Part shown: piece by piece, positions 1 through 13,009 of the stretch | Layout of the letters: each line of letters starts with the position of its first letter | Numbering within the stretch: the first letter of the stretch is position 1 | NCBI RefSeq assembly: GCF_002775205.1 | Contig: NC_036450.1 | Span: forward strand, 27,772,837-27,836,836 | DNA from: Xiphophorus maculatus | Lineage: Eukaryota > Chordata > Actinopteri > Cyprinodontiformes > Poeciliidae | Length of the DNA stretch: 64,000 nt | Direction: 5' to 3' | The notes under the pieces: model-generated | Databases searched by the model: none | The model's input: the letters and a program-made list of their open reading frames with translations, nothing else | Told to the model about the DNA's origin: nothing | Made by a program: the position numbers and the translations under genes

Positions 1-284
1 CAACACCACTCAGAATTCCTCCTGAATTTAATTATTTCTATCAGGGATAAATTAAATCCTGCAAACTGAACATGCACCACACCCTGCACCAAACCTGACA
101 CTAGAAGCAGTTTTAATTAGCTATAGGATATTTGAAGTTTGGAGCACTTATTGTGAAAGTTTACTGTATTGACTCCAAAAAAACGGAATTTATCATTGAT
201 TGTCTTATTATTGTTGTGACTACTCTACAGAGTAGAATCAGTGCAAAAATATAGGATTGCAATGTATAGAATGTACCTCATTGA

Positions 285-3179
285 CAGTGATGTCAGTAAC
301 GCGTTACTGACGTCGAACCACTTTTTTCAGTAAAGTTGCTATTTCAAATTAAGTAGTCAGACTACAGTTACTTATCAAAATCACTTTGCGTTACTATCTT
401 CTTTTGTTATCAATCAATCAATCAGCTTTATTGTCAATTCCTCTTACATGTCCAGACATACAAGGGAATCGAAATTACGTTTCTCACTATCCCACAGTGA
501 TACAAGACAGGGCGTTACTAACATTGAGTAACAATAAAAGACACAGTCTAACTAAAATTATCCTAAACAATTAATAAATAGATGTACAATAACTAGACAT
601 ATAGCGTAAAAAGTTTTACAACTGAGAATGTATATGTTTATATACAAGTATGGAGATATACAGATAAAAAAAAGTGGCAGAAGTGCAGAGTTTAAATGCC
701 GAATTTGCCCTCTATTTTAGGAGGAAGGGCAGTTGTGCAAGGTTCTGGGTTTCTTCTTCTTCATCTTCTTGGCCGCTTTGATGCTGAGGGGAGGGAATTC
801 AGCATCCTCACAGCCTGATGGATGAAACTGTTGGAGAGTCTGGTGGTGCGGGAGCAGAGGCTTCTATATCTTTTCCCGGAGGGCAGGACACTGAACAGTT
901 TGTGGGCAGGATGATTTACATCTCCCACAATCGTGACCGCTTTCTGGGTGAGTCGGGTGGTGTACAGGTCTTGCAGGGCGGGGAGTGGGGCACCAATGAT
1001 CTTGGAGGCTGTTTTCACAATGCGCTGCAGAGCTTTTCTGTTCTGTTCAGCTTCCGCCCCACACTGTGATGCAGCTAGTCAGGGTGCTTTTTATGGTGCC
1101 TCTGTAGAAAGTGGTCAAGATGCGTGGTGAAGCACTTGCCTTCTTGAGCTTGCGCAGGAAGTAGAGGCGTTGTTGGGCCTTCTTCACAAGTGATGTGGTG
1201 TTGGTGGTCCAGGAGAGGTCTTCACAGATGTGCACCCCAAGGAATTTTGAGCTGCCTACTCTCTCTACTGCAGCGCCATCTATGGTCAGTGGTGGGTGTT
1301 CGATATGGCCCTTCCTGAAGTCCATAACAATCTCCTTGGTTTTGCTGACATTTAGCAAGAGGTTGTTGTTGCTGCACCACTTGGTCAAAAGATGGACCTC
1401 CTCCCTGTAGTGGGTTTCATCGCCCTTGGTGATGAGGCCCACAAGAGTTGTGTCGTCTGCAAACTTTACTATATGGTTGGAGGTGTGGGTTGTTGTGCAG
1501 TCATGTGTCAGCAGGGTGAAGAGCAGAGGACTGAGCACACAGCCCTGGGGGCGCCTGTGTTCAGGGTAATACTGCTCGAGGTTAAGTTGCCAACCCGTAC
1601 TGCTTGAGGCCTCTGAGTGAGGAAATCTAGCAGCCAGTTGCAGAGGGAGGTGCTAATCCCCAGCTTGTCCAGTTTGCAGATAAGTTGTTGTGGTATTATT
1701 GTATTGAATGCTGAACTGAAGTCAATGAACAGCATTCTCACATAAGAGTCCTTTTTGTCCAGGTGGGGGAGGGCAGGGTGAAGGGCAGAGCAGATTGCAT
1801 CCTCTGTGGATCGTTTTGATCTGTATGTAAACTGAAAAGGGTCCAGGGTAATGGGAAGGTTGCACTTGACGTGGGCCATGACTAGCCGTTCAAAGCACTT
1901 CATGATAATGGATGTCAGTGCCACTGGACGGTAGTCATTGAAGCAGGATGGAGAGGATTTCTTTGGCACTGGTATAATGGTTGCGGTTTTGAAAAGTGAT
2001 GGAACAATGGCTTGTTCCAGGGAGATGTTAAAGACATCGGTGAAGACATCTTTTAGCTCCTCTGCACAGTCTTTCAACACACAACCTGGGATGTTGTCTG
2101 GTCCCGCTGCTTTCCGGGGGTTGATTCTGGCCAGTGTCCTCTTCACCTCTTATCAAACTTCAGGAAATACGTTATTTTATCGTATTTCCTCTACGCGTCT
2201 TGTCGAGTGACAATGGAGGGAGATGCGCATTTTGTTGGTGGAAAAACTGGAACTATTTTGAGTTTCTGTCGCCAAGTCCGATTATTATAAGCGGCTTTGG
2301 GCTTTTTTTTTTTTTTTTTTAAGTCACTTGCAAATTTAAAGAGTGGTGGGTTGAGCCTTTTTGAGCTCGTTTTTGAACGTGAAGTTACTCATTTGGGCTT
2401 GGAAATAAGCAGAGACTCATAATAAATCCCAGAATTTGTCCGTCATTAAGGTAGTTTTAGTCAGGCTCTCCCTGTCCATCATTTCCCGGATGATCCGCCC
2501 CGCTGTGTCTTTGTTAATGTCAAGTTAATATATTACCTCTGAATGACGTCGAGCTTCGCGTTGTGCTCCAGAAAACTGCAAACATTGAGACTAATTTGAA
2601 CAGCGCAATAAACGTGAAAACAGCCACGAATAAACGTGTCCGTAGTTGCCAATAATTATAATGGCAACTTAACGCCATTATAACTATTTATATTAAGATA
2701 AGTGTCACAAATCTGTGCAGCCATGTGAGTTGTGAAGCTGCAGGAGGAGCTCTGTGCGCTGTGCTTAGACACCAAATGCAGGGCCGTAGCGCAGAACCTG
2801 GAGGCTGGGGGGACATATGGGGGCTTTAAAATCCTTCTTAGAGTTTTCCAGACAACAGTGGACCACACAAATTACTCACGTTTTGTTTTTTTGTACTGTA
2901 ACCATTAAAAAATCTCCCCTTCAGTTCAACCTTATAAGTGGAGACACATTGTTGATGTTACCATTATAAAATAGCTTACAATTAAGTATTGGCAAAGCTC
3001 AATGTAATTTTCACAGGAGAGTTGTTGTTAGCATCTGCTGAAAGTAATTAAAAGTTACTTTTAATGTAACTTAGTTACTTTCCAAATCAAGTAGTCAGTA
3101 ATCTAACTAAGTTACTTTTTCAAGGAGTAATCAGTAATCCAATTAAAGTTACTTTTTCAAAGTAACTATGCCATCACTG
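285..3179. mobile_element. Non-autonomous hAT transposon with a nested L2 LINE
   Basis: The element begins CAGTGATGTCAGTAAC and ends in the imperfect reverse complement (GTAACTATGCCATCACTG). It is flanked by perfect 8-bp direct repeats ctcattga at 277-284 and 3180-3187, the target-site length of hAT transposons. Subterminal DNA is full of AGTTACTTT-type repeats, as in vertebrate hATs. I see no transposase. The L2 fragment at about 413-2149 sits inside, so the original element was about 1.15 kb. It lies in what should be slc12a2 intron 1. Confidence 0.85.
413..2149 (-). mobile_element. 5'-truncated L2-type LINE (reverse transcriptase fragment)
   Basis: Minus-strand frames carry the reverse transcriptase of a fish L2/CR1-group LINE in three overlapping pieces (2146-1508, 1538-1047, 1018-761). 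They show the region before the palm (AAGPDNIPG), motif A ([11 protein letters not shown]), the catalytic FADDTTLV block near 1450, and the C-terminal part (LPSGKRYRSL). The pieces are in different frames, so the copy is dead. The 3' tail is a short TGAT repeat at 411-425. The sequence ttatca occurs at both ends (407-412 and 2150-2155) and may be the target duplication. Endonuclease and ORF1 are absent, as in most 5'-truncated insertions. Confidence 0.85.
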
Positions 3180-3187
3180 CTCATTGA

Positions 3188-4946
3188 TTATTTCAAGATC
3201 CCTTACTTTGGCAACTTAACGTTTTCTACAGAACCCTACAGAAGACTCTTATTTAGTCAACTTCATGGTTGTTCAGAGTCCAAAATCACGACAAGTCTTC
3301 TAATCGAGTCAACCCACAATGAACCCATACAGAATCCTTTTGGTTTCTTTTCAAACATTCCAACTGAAAAAGAAGCTTTCATGCCAATTTAAAAACAAAA
3401 TGGTTCCAGATATGTTTCACAAGTTAATTAGAAGTGTCTGTAACAGTATTTTTTTGTCTTCAGAAGAAAAATAGTGTGTTGCAACATGTTTTCATATGAA
3501 ATTGACAACCTGCAAAAGCTAAAACAGATATTTTTATGTGGGCACAAGCAGTGCCAAATACTTTAGAATGCTACTTATACGCTTTATCTATGAACTAGCT
3601 AATATTGCTCTCATTTAGCACAGATTGCAAATCCAAAATATGGAGAAACATGTATTTAGAATGATTTTTTTAAATATTTGAGAAATTCTGATTGGGGTTA
3701 AGTGCTTATGTTTTTAATTGCTTTCTTTGTATAACAGCAATCCCTCTGTAGAAAAATTGACTGCTGTAATAAATGTAACAACCACTAACACAAACATAAT
3801 AAATGTAACAACCACTAACAGAAAACAAACCTGTTTAACATGTAAGGACTGTTCGATATGCCGTCTACATCTTCAACAACACGTTAAGGGAAAATAGAAC
3901 TTGAAAATGTTCTTTATTCATTTTTTGTTTTTTCTTTATCAGTCTCTCTCCATCCTTCTGTCTCTCTTTAACTATTTCTGTCTCTCTCCACTTTTAAATC
4001 TTCATCCACAGTCTCCCTCTCTATTACTTACGGCTTTCCTTACAGACTTCTAGAGCCAGAGGAAGCATTTCCCTTTTCAGGGTTTTCCCCTGAAAACCTG
4101 CTAAGCCCGGTGGTATCAGCGCTAGGGCAGTCATCCAGTGGCCTAGTGTGTTTTTGAGTTAAAATTTTTTTTTGGGAAGTTGACCTTTAAAATATCACAA
4201 ATATCACAAGGTAATGAGTAATAATGTGTTAATGTAATAATATCTTATTGGAAGACATTATTAACAATACCTAAATTCCAAATATAAAGCCTTAAAGGCA
4301 AACATACAAAAAGATATCAGAATAAATAAAGCTTAGCCTGGTGGGAGCACAAGTAAAGCCAGGTGGCCCACCAGGTGGCCCACCCTGAACAATATACAAT
4401 TAAGAGATTTGGACAATAGAATGGCCAGTTAACCATAGATTCCACATTCACAGCCATAGGGATGAACAAAGAAGAACAGGCTGTGCTTTGACTTAATGAG
4501 ACTATTACAAGCTGAAAATAATACACCCTCACTCTCCATATAGAGTTTTAAATTCCTGAAACTACAGAAAGTGTTCATTTTCTCTCAATTTTAGTCTCAC
4601 TACTGCATTTTCCATTTTTTAAGCAATGATTGCTTAGATATTATAGCATTTCAACCTTGATTAATGATTTCAAAAGTTTAAAACGACTTTCTGCTTAGTG
4701 AAGTGGAAAGCTAACAGTGAAATAAAGAAAGAAGCAGAAAAATCATCTGGGATTATTTGGAGTTTTAGCAACAATACAAACTAATCTGTCCCTAATTTAG
4801 CAGCATATCACTGAGCGTGAGGATCCCACAAAGCGTGATATCTTGCTGTGGAAGTCATGTTTAACTCTCATTCTAAATTAGTCACCGAGCTAAACACGCT
4901 GGCTTCTGCACGCATCAACGCTCTCTGAATCTTGAGGGAAGCTTAC
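3188..4946 (-). other. Presumed slc12a2 intron 1, no other feature seen
   Basis: AT-rich sequence between the hAT element and the exon 1 donor. I see no conserved reading frame or recognisable repeat. It is assigned to intron 1 only because the exon donor at 4946-4941 points into it and exon 2 is not in the window. Confidence 0.5.
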
Positions 4947-5483
4947 CTTTTCCAGCCCGTCATGGAGCTCCGACAGGGTGGGTCTCACGAGTTTCTCTCC
5001 CAGAGGCGCAGCCGTCTGTCGGTAAAAGTCAATTTTGGGAACAGCATCAATGGTGTTGTGGCCAAAGGTCCTCAGATAATAGGTGTTGGTATGGGTGTCA
5101 TAGTGATAGTGATGCTGGCCCCCTGTGGATGAATGTAAGCTGGTCTCACTCATCACCGTGTCTCCGTTCTGTAATCCCTCAGGCGGCACTGCCTCCGGAG
5201 AGGCCCCGCTCCCCGACCCGTTTGGATCCGCAAAGTTTACAACTCTGAACCGTCCTTTGGCTTCCTCACCCCCGGCCCCTGAATCACCATCCGCTGCAGA
5301 GTTTTCGGAGCTCGCAGACTTTTCTTCAGAGGCGCCCGCAGCTTCAGACACAAGATCCACCTGGAAGCGGCTCTGACTAGGTGTCGGACCGGACGGCCTT
5401 TGCCCGGCATCTGGAGCTAAAAAATCATTTTCCGGGGCAGCACTGTCTGCTGGCGCGGAAGGCGCAGAGGATGGTTCCGACAT
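4947..5483 (-). CDS. slc12a2: Na-K-2Cl cotransporter 1, first coding exon
   Basis: This exon encodes the cytoplasmic N-terminus (179 residues) of NKCC1, the bumetanide-sensitive cotransporter that imports Na+, K+ and Cl- across the plasma membrane. Diagnostic stretches are [16 protein letters not shown] (32-47), KGRFRV (76-81) and [14 protein letters not shown] (131-144). RFQV and RFRV are R-F-x-V docking sites for the SPAK/OSR1 kinases. T139 and T144 match the conserved phosphorylated threonines that activate the family. Translation starts at ATG 5483 (MSEPSS); an upstream in-frame GTG at 5510 is unlikely to be used. The exon ends in frame at CTGGAAAAG followed by donor GTAAGC (4946-4941). 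The residue-1-to-50 region is acidic and poor in the Ala runs seen in mammals. Remaining exons lie left of the window. Confidence 0.95.
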
Positions 5484-5950
5484 AGCTGTTAGGAGGAATG
5501 TAGCCAACACTCGCTTGGATCCACTAAATCAGTAAAGAACGCGCTGTATTGTTCCGTCACTAAACCCCTGCTAGTTGCAGGAAAACACACGCTGTGCTGC
5601 CCGCTGAGGAGAGGCGCAGGATCCCTAGCAGAAGGCGGTATTAGAGGTAGATAGCTGCTTAGCAGCGTCAAGACATGCGAGTACAAGCTGGAAAGTTACC
5701 ACCACTCTTCTTTTTCTCTTTCTGTCGCAGTAAATAAAAACGTTCCAACAACCTTCGTCTTTTAAAAGTCAGGAAGGACCACTTGTAAGCGTTGTGTTAT
5801 TATAAAGGATGCTGCTGTCGACCTTGCCACGGCTCCTCCTAGAGTCCAAGCGTCTCTCTGCTTGCTATTATACACGCTGCAGACGGCACCGGAGAAGGGT
5901 GGGATCCACAGAGAAATGCATCGCGAGACTTCAGTGATTACCTTTTGTGT
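5484..5950 (-). promoter_or_regulatory. slc12a2: slc12a2 5' UTR and probable promoter region
   Basis: The sequence directly upstream of the slc12a2 start codon is richer in G+C and CpG than the AT-rich flanks. That fits the CpG-island promoters typical of this gene family. No TATA box or confident start site can be placed by eye, so limits are approximate. Confidence 0.45.
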
Positions 5951-8900
5951 CAAACAGTGGGATGAAAACGTCGCGAGAATATTGCAATACTTACTCAGTA
6001 TGGATGACGTTATCAAAACCCTATGCGAGGAAGGTAAGGTGGGGCGCCAAACTGTACCAACAGGCTAACCAACAAAACATGTGCACGGACAGCTCTTCAG
6101 GGTTATTTCCTTCATAAAGGAAGAAAACTTTATGAAGGAAAGACTGTCCTTGACACTTTGCCTCTAACTTAGACTCAAATTATTAATCGGTTTTACCTGG
6201 TCAAATAAACTGTGAAAAGTGCTCTTAATGTTTATATTTTTTTGACTATAAATCTCCTCAATTTGATTTGTCCATCAGAAAGCTTTACTTAAACACTTAG
6301 CATTGTTCTTAAATGCTATTAACAGTTTTTGTTTACCATTCTGTGCAACTTATAGCATACAAAAATGATCTGGTTCACATCTTTTCCATTCACTTCTAAT
6401 CTTGTTCAGATTGCAGCAAGATTTTTTGAACAGAAATCTATATTTTCACTTTTCTAGTGTGTTGTTTAACACTTTATGTACCAGCCGTTGAATAGAAGTT
6501 CAGTGTCTAGGTTTATTCATACTGTCACCTTCCCAAGATGACAGTGTGCCTGTGACATTTTTTGTGCAAAGTGTGTGTGTTTCTTTCTTCTTCTTTTTTT
6601 GCCCAAAACCTTTTTTTTTGTTGAAAAAGAGGTCATGATTTTTTTCTTTTTTCTTTGCCAAAATCAGTTCCAGGCCATCAGTTTAGGAAGGTGATGATAA
6701 CCCTAACTCTAAATGGTGGAGCCAACCCTTAACCTATTCATGACTCCAGCATCATAAAACTATTTGTGAAGGGGAAAAAGAGTGACAAAGAGTCTTCAGA
6801 TACAATCCAAGAAAATGCTGTAGTTCATCTGGAATGTTGGGATCCATTTTTATTCATGAACTGATCAGAACTAATTCCTAAGCATTCATTGTGCTGGAGA
6901 CACCACTGGTTGTGATATCAGTGCCTCAATAAAGCTCAGAACTGATCCAGCAAGAACTGATCCCCACTAAAAAAGCAAGACCTGAATCCCAAAGCCCCGT
7001 CTTTGGATTCAGCCTCCAACTGAGACACAACAGCTCTGAACCTTTTTCTTCTAACCTGTTAGCCAGGAAGAAGAATTTATTCAAAATCTTCAGTATTCCC
7101 TGTAGAACTTTTAGAAAGCAGTCTGCATACCCATAGAGACTTGAGAAGTCTATTGCCGCGTCTGCCTGTGGAGGCCTGCTGTCGCAGCTTCTTTATTCAT
7201 CAAACAGAAGAGTACTTTCCTCTGTTTTTCAACCCAAAATACTGGAGGTTCTGCTGAGAACCTAGCTGGGATGCCACTCCTTAATTCTCGCCTGAAGAAA
7301 AGTCTTTTCTGTTCCGTCAGTTTTGGTCATTGCTTTGACCCAACTGACAATCAACTCAAAGTAAGACCGTTCCAGTATTTGGGCTGAATTAGATGTTTTA
7401 AACTAAGGTTTTTGTAAATTGCCTTTCTGTTGTATGCTTGCTTAATGTTTTGCTGATTATATGGTTTAATATTCTTACGTTATGTTGCTGCTTTGCCATT
7501 TTAGGTTTGCCACATGTTAGAAATTGTTGAGTTCCAGAGCAATTGAATTCAGCACTGCTTGAATTCACTGGCGCTCTCTCGGCCATTCTCTTCTATCTTT
7601 CTTCCTCCTGCTTCCACTTCTCTTCTTTCTTTGATTTCAAATACTTATCTACTTTGTGGTCATAAAAGGCCTAAGACCACGATTTCTTTATCTAGCCTAA
7701 TTGTTAACCCTCAACATGGAGTTTTTTGACCTATTGTTGGAAAGTGGTGGACAGGTCTGAGAGTGACCTGGCCTCCTGTTCTTTTACTTAAATCTTCCTC
7801 CTCCCTTGCCAAAGATTGCAGTGACTCTTTTCATTAGTAGCTAGATTGTATGCCAGTAGTTAAGGAAAGAGGTTATTATCTGCTGTAAAATTGGGCTATT
7901 TTAATTATAAATTCTCAGACTTGATTAGAAATAAGAGTGTCAGTGAGCATTCTTTGTTGAGTTAATTCTGCCAGTAGTGAGAATTCATTCCTTCATGAGA
8001 GTTTGCTTATGACTCCAGAGTTGCTTGAGTAGGTAGGTGCCTTGATTAAACTCAAGAATTTTAATTTTATTAATAATTTGATCAATCATACATTATTGAT
8101 TACAACTATCAACCTCCTCAATACTGGGAGGTTGAAGCCAAACTTCAACGCAAGCTCTGGATCCTAACAATTTTGATACCACCTTGTGAAGTTGTTAGAA
8201 ATATTTCTGTTTCCATAATCCTAATTCCCAACAGGAAAATGTTACAGAGTTTCAGTAATACATGCTTCAGTATATTGAAATGAAGAGAAATTATTAAAGA
8301 AACTTCTGGGATCCTCTTTACCTCTGATTTGAGAAAGTTGCAAGACTGAAGGCCAGAAGGACAGCAGGGAATCCCTTAGCTGTCCTTTCTACCTAGACTT
8401 TCAATAAGTTAGTAAAAATGAGCTTTTCTTTGCACTCCTGCAGAATACTTATGGTGAAGTGGAACATTTTTAGATATAGTGGCTCGTACAAGTCATTGTC
8501 TTCCAGTTAACGTCGAGTTCAAGCCTTCTACAAAATATTGAAGATTCCTTGTGCCAGATATTGAACCTGATGTGTTCAGGGTGTGTATCAATAAGGAGAA
8601 ATACTGCAGCATGTATAGATTCTAACTATAGATTCTAACAGAAGTACTTGTTAGGACTTTGTTTAAATGAGAATCAGATTTTAAAGTGTCCTGTGGAATT
8701 CAAGTTTCCTGTTCCTGTATGAGTCATTCTACATCCAGAATGTAATGAATAACCAGTTCGCCCTCCCTCTGCACCCTCTCAAAAAAGCAATGTCTAGGTA
8801 CAACAATAATATACATGACATTTAAAGCTGTCATGTATAAGTGTCAGCTTTATACATTGGACAGATGAGCAGTTCTCTGGATATCCATCTATAGTGATAT

Positions 8901-10756
8901 AGAGTGGTTGACTCAGAGTAGGCATCACTTCTATGATAATTTCACATAATTTTGCTGTTAAATAAGTTTTAGATCAGTGTACATTAGAATTTTTAATAGT
9001 CAGTAACCTTGATTAGTTATTTGATATAGCCTACCTAGTACAAAGTCTTTATAATTTCATTGCATTTGTTTTCCAGGTTTGCACATATGTTTGCTACTTT
9101 TTGTCATTTTCATTACTCTCCTTCCTGGAAGGACCCTTTATAGAAACTATGGATGGTATTTAAGACTTTTGCACAATATTATAATTGATCACTCCAGTCA
9201 GCCACAACTACTAAACTGTACTTACTTCCAGGATAAAATGTCACCTAACTATAACAGAAATATTTGATCAATATAGCATTACTAAATGCTCCTAAAGCAG
9301 TTGCAATGTCAGAGTTGTTTACGTCAAACGGGAGGAACTATGGGAATGAGACGGGAATTGACTAAATGAACCGACGAGTAGTGACTAACAATGAGGTGCT
9401 TAAATACTGGAAGGTTGAGTGCTGGAGCAAAAGACGTGGGCTGATAAGCTAACTGCTAGCAGGTGTGAGTGGCGGGAGCAGGAGCCAGACTGAGGGAAGG
9501 AAAAGAGGAAGTGGCTTTATTATGTTCTAACATTAAGATACACCACCTTATTGCTATAATAACAAGTTGGTGATCTCATTCCTGTAGTTCCTCTTGTTTG
9601 CCTCATGTCTCCTGTCTTGTTGTGTTTTGGATTATTCTTGTTTCATTCTAGACAGAGAAGCAAAGGAGATAACACAGAGGAACAAGCAAAAATACAAGCA
9701 ATAAGGAATAACTAGACCTTATGAAATGAAACCTGATGAAACAAGAGTAACAAAAAATAACTATAAGAAATAAATATAACCAGAAACACTATAAGGAGAT
9801 AAACTAGGAAAACAGGAATTAAATTGATCTAACCAAAAATCAACAAGACAACGGAAATAAACAAAACTCAACCAAAGAACCCAGAGTCCTGACTATCTGA
9901 TTTCCATAATGTGACTGCAAATATCTAAAGCACTTCACCACACAAACAGCTTATTAAAACTATGCAGCTTCTTAGTTGTGTTCATGGATGTGTAACAGCT
10001 GTAATTGTGTAGTGTCTCTTTAAGATACTCTAGTATCGCTAATAATGTCACAAGTATGCGCCACTGCTTCTCTGTAGAGAGAGTGGGAGAAATGTGCTAT
10101 GGTTGGACACATGAACCGAGACGGACATGTTAGCTCTCTAACTTTTTTGTAACGTTACAGGTTGTTTGGACTCTGCTCATTTTCATGTCTGCTAATATAG
10201 CAGCCATTCAACCGGGCTTTGTAAGGTTGGTGAAGAGAGTGTTTATTAAAGGACAACACTGTGGAATTCCCAGTACCAGTGTGGGTGTGAGTTTTTGACC
10301 GTCCTGACAAGTCTGCCGCCTCCTCTAATCCCTTAAACACAACCCAAGCGTTACAGATGGTATCTAAGCAGTCAGGAAACCCTTTAGAGCAGTCTTAGTT
10401 TATCAGTGGACCAAGAGACACAACAAACAAACAGTCATTGAGCTAATTTGCAATTCTCTGTTAACCTGTTGGAGTATTTTGAGAAACTTGAAGGAAGAAC
10501 ATGCAAATGTCATTCCAAAAGAAGATTTAAATCCATGATCATCTTTTTGCAACTCAGCAGAACTGACTGCTACTGCACTCTGGAGCTCTGCTAAGATTCA
10601 GTTAACACAAACCAATAATATCTGTTCATGGAAAAACTAAAAGTGAAGGTGTATGTCTACAATGATTATATACATAGACTACAGACAAGGGAGACAGCTG
10701 ACTGAAAAAGGCTATGTATTTGGGGTTCTTATTGTTATTTCAGACTATAATAGCGG
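5951..10756. other. Intergenic DNA, nothing recognised
   Basis: AT-rich sequence upstream of slc12a2. Both strands were read for exons, transposase or reverse transcriptase motifs and RNA genes; none was convincing. Open frames here are short and lack splice context. Confidence 0.5.
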
Positions 10757-10764
10757 CTTGAAAC

Positions 10765-12299
10765 CAGTGTTGTATAAAGTACTGAAATCTCAGAGTCAAG
10801 TAAAAGTATAAGTACCTCTCCAAAATATGACTTTGGTAAAAGTCGAAGTCACTGACTGAAATGTTACTTGAGTTAAAGTCTTAAAGTATCTGAAACTTCT
10901 TGTACTTAAGTATGGAAATTACTGTAAAAATGGATGTACTCAAGTAATGTAATGAAAAGTACAAGTAAAAAGTAAAACAAAGCAAATGCAGTTTGAATGA
11001 CATTTTTTATATTTTGGTAAACTTGTCAAATACACTTAAAATAATGTACCCAACCAAGTGCAGGCAAAATTAAACCTGCTAATAGATATACCTGCAGGCA
11101 TCATTTAGTTAAGAAAATTAGGTGCTTTACCTATAGCACAAGGTTAACTTAACCTGCTTTACAACTGAACCAGCTTCTTAGTATACCCTCCAGGACAGAA
11201 AATACAAAGTTTTTGTAAGCCTTAAGTTTTCCCTTCAAGTAAGGTCAGTGCTGAAAATGAGAAAAATAAATAGTGCAGAAAATGCGGCCAACATGAAGAA
11301 AAAGAGCTGTTACGATTACTCTACTTCACAAATCAGTGAATCAGTCAATGCTACAGTCAGTAGGTGGTGCACACAACTGGTCATTATGCAAAAGAAAAAA
11401 AGAATTGGGAGGGAAATGCAGCTTATTGGCATCTGTAAACCTGGTTTTGAACTTGCATGCCTTTCCTATATTCGTTAAATTTAGTCTAAATTGCTATCGC
11501 TATGGTTTCTGTCCCCCCTTGAACAGAGGAGTCTAGGTAGCCTGCTACAGTCAACATTAGGCCTAAGCTAAATACACCACGTGTGGAACTGAAACAATGC
11601 CAAACAAAGTTCATTTATGGTCAACGTTTCACAATACAGTAGTGTCTAGTGACCAAGCTATAGTTACTGAAACAGGAGGATTATAACCATTTCATAAGAC
11701 GTTACCTCGATGTGTTTCTTCAAGTTGGACGGGGAGTTTTTGTAAGATAGAATTTCCACATCTTCGGGCAGGAATAACATAAACTGCATGCGGTCCGACG
11801 AATCTTTAACACCCACGAAAGAGTATATTGTGTTTAAATAAGGCCATGGGCTCTCATCACCAGCTGGTGGTTCCCCTGGAGCAGTGTCTGACGTAGATGC
11901 AGTCGTTGTGGTCTCCGTCTCCTCCTCCATGTGACTGCTGCTGACTGCGAGATTTGCTTTGTGTTTAATGGGAGAAGCGAAACAGGTGTATCCTATTGGT
12001 GGTGATGAACAAGCCCAGGCAAGTAGGCTACGGACTTTGTTCGGTAGCCTGCTTGCTACTTGCTAATCAGTAGGTGGGATCAAAACACTTGCGTTTCTCT
12101 CTCTCGCTTTTTTGTAACGAGTAACTAAACCACACATTGAAAATGTATCGGAGTAAAAGTACGCAATTAAGTTCGGAAATATAGTGAAGTAAAAGTGAAA
12201 GTCATCAAAAATGTTCATACTCCAGGAAAGTATGAAGTACTCCAAAATATACTTAAGTAAAGTAGTGAAGTATTTTTACTTCGTTACTATACAACACTG
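10765..12299 (-). mobile_element. Tol2-like hAT transposon, internally deleted
   Basis: Termini are CAGTGTTGTATAAAGTA at the left and the reverse complement of CAGTGTTGTATAGTAACG at the right. They are flanked by perfect 8-bp target duplications cttgaaac (10757-10764 and 12300-12307). Subterminal DNA is dense in AAGTACTT/AAGTAAAA motifs, as in Tol2. Only transposase exon 1 (11930-11706) is left; catalytic exons are missing. The 1535-bp length and missing catalytic core make it non-autonomous. Confidence 0.9.
11706..11930 (-). pseudogene. Exon 1 of a Tol2-like hAT transposase (BED finger region)
   Basis: A 75-codon open exon starting MEEETET and ending NSPSNLKKHIE, followed by splice donor GTAACG. 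In Tol2 the matching exon also begins with MEE, has a PWPYL stretch before the zinc finger, and ends SPSNL.KHIE at a donor. Here PWPYL is at about 29-33 and KNSPSNLKKHIE closes the exon. The C-x2-C half of the BED zinc finger expected after DSSDR reads MQFMLFLPE, so both metal-binding cysteines are gone. Exon organisation is kept, but the finger is probably dead. Confidence 0.8.
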
Positions 12300-12307
12300 C
12301 TTGAAAC

Positions 12308-13004
12308 TGTTGTGGATCTCCGGAGGACTGGAGGAGGTTCCTGCGGCCTTCTCCACCAGGGGGCGTTCAGGAACATCGTGGTGGGCGTGGTCGGCGGATT
12401 CTACCGGCACACCTGCTGCCACTTACCTTGTTGGGAGGAGTATTTCAGGAGGACATCGTCAACACTCTTGTGCCAGAGTGCTAGCTCGTAAATGATAGAT
12501 CCAGTTTTATTGCTGACCTCAGACCACCTGCTCTATTCTAAAATTCTGCTCTTGTGGCCTCGCCTCAGGTTTCGTTGCCGCGGAGCTGCCGGTATTTCTG
12601 TCCGTCTGGATTCCCTGTGGCCGGAAGAATCATCGAGACCACACGACCTGATCCTCCTTGTTTCCCGAAGAGCCTGTCTCACCTGTCCGCCCTCCAACGC
12701 CGCCGTCGCCCGTCCTCTCTGCTCCAACCCCTGATCCACCGTGCTGCCTATCCCTCTCAGCTCCGCTTTATCCACCAGCAAGTAAGGCCTCGAACCGCTG
12801 AACTTCCGTTTCCCTCCCGTCACTCTGTTCTCACTTCTGTGTTCCTCTTCAGGAAGACCATTGGTCCGGTTCGCCCTCCCGAGTGTCCCATCCTGGATGT
12901 TTTTTCACATTTTGCACCGTGTTTATAATAAATCACTGATCTTACTTTGGTCTCTCTAGTGTGTTCTGCGCATGTGGGTTAATCGAGTAAACCAAAACAT
13001 GACA
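12308..13004 (+). mobile_element. Solo LTR of a Gypsy-type retrotransposon
   Basis: A 697-bp sequence begins TGTTGTGG and ends AACATGACA, with 5-bp direct repeats gaaac on each side (12303-12307 and 13005-13009). An AATAAA signal lies near 12928. The last 45 bases (CATGTGGG then AACATGACA) resemble the ends of the LTRs at 24888 and 33960, so the three belong to related families. The left target duplication is shared with the right duplication of the neighbouring Tol2-like element. Confidence 0.75.
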
Positions 13005-13009
13005 GAAAC

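Noticed and set aside
5484..5510. Upstream extension of slc12a2 starting at 5510
   Set aside because: The codon there is GTG, and the extra residues are not part of the family N-terminus; the ATG at 5483 gives the expected start.
12554..12928. Overlapping open frames on both strands in the solo LTR
   Set aside because: They fall in GC-rich LTR DNA and show no domain.
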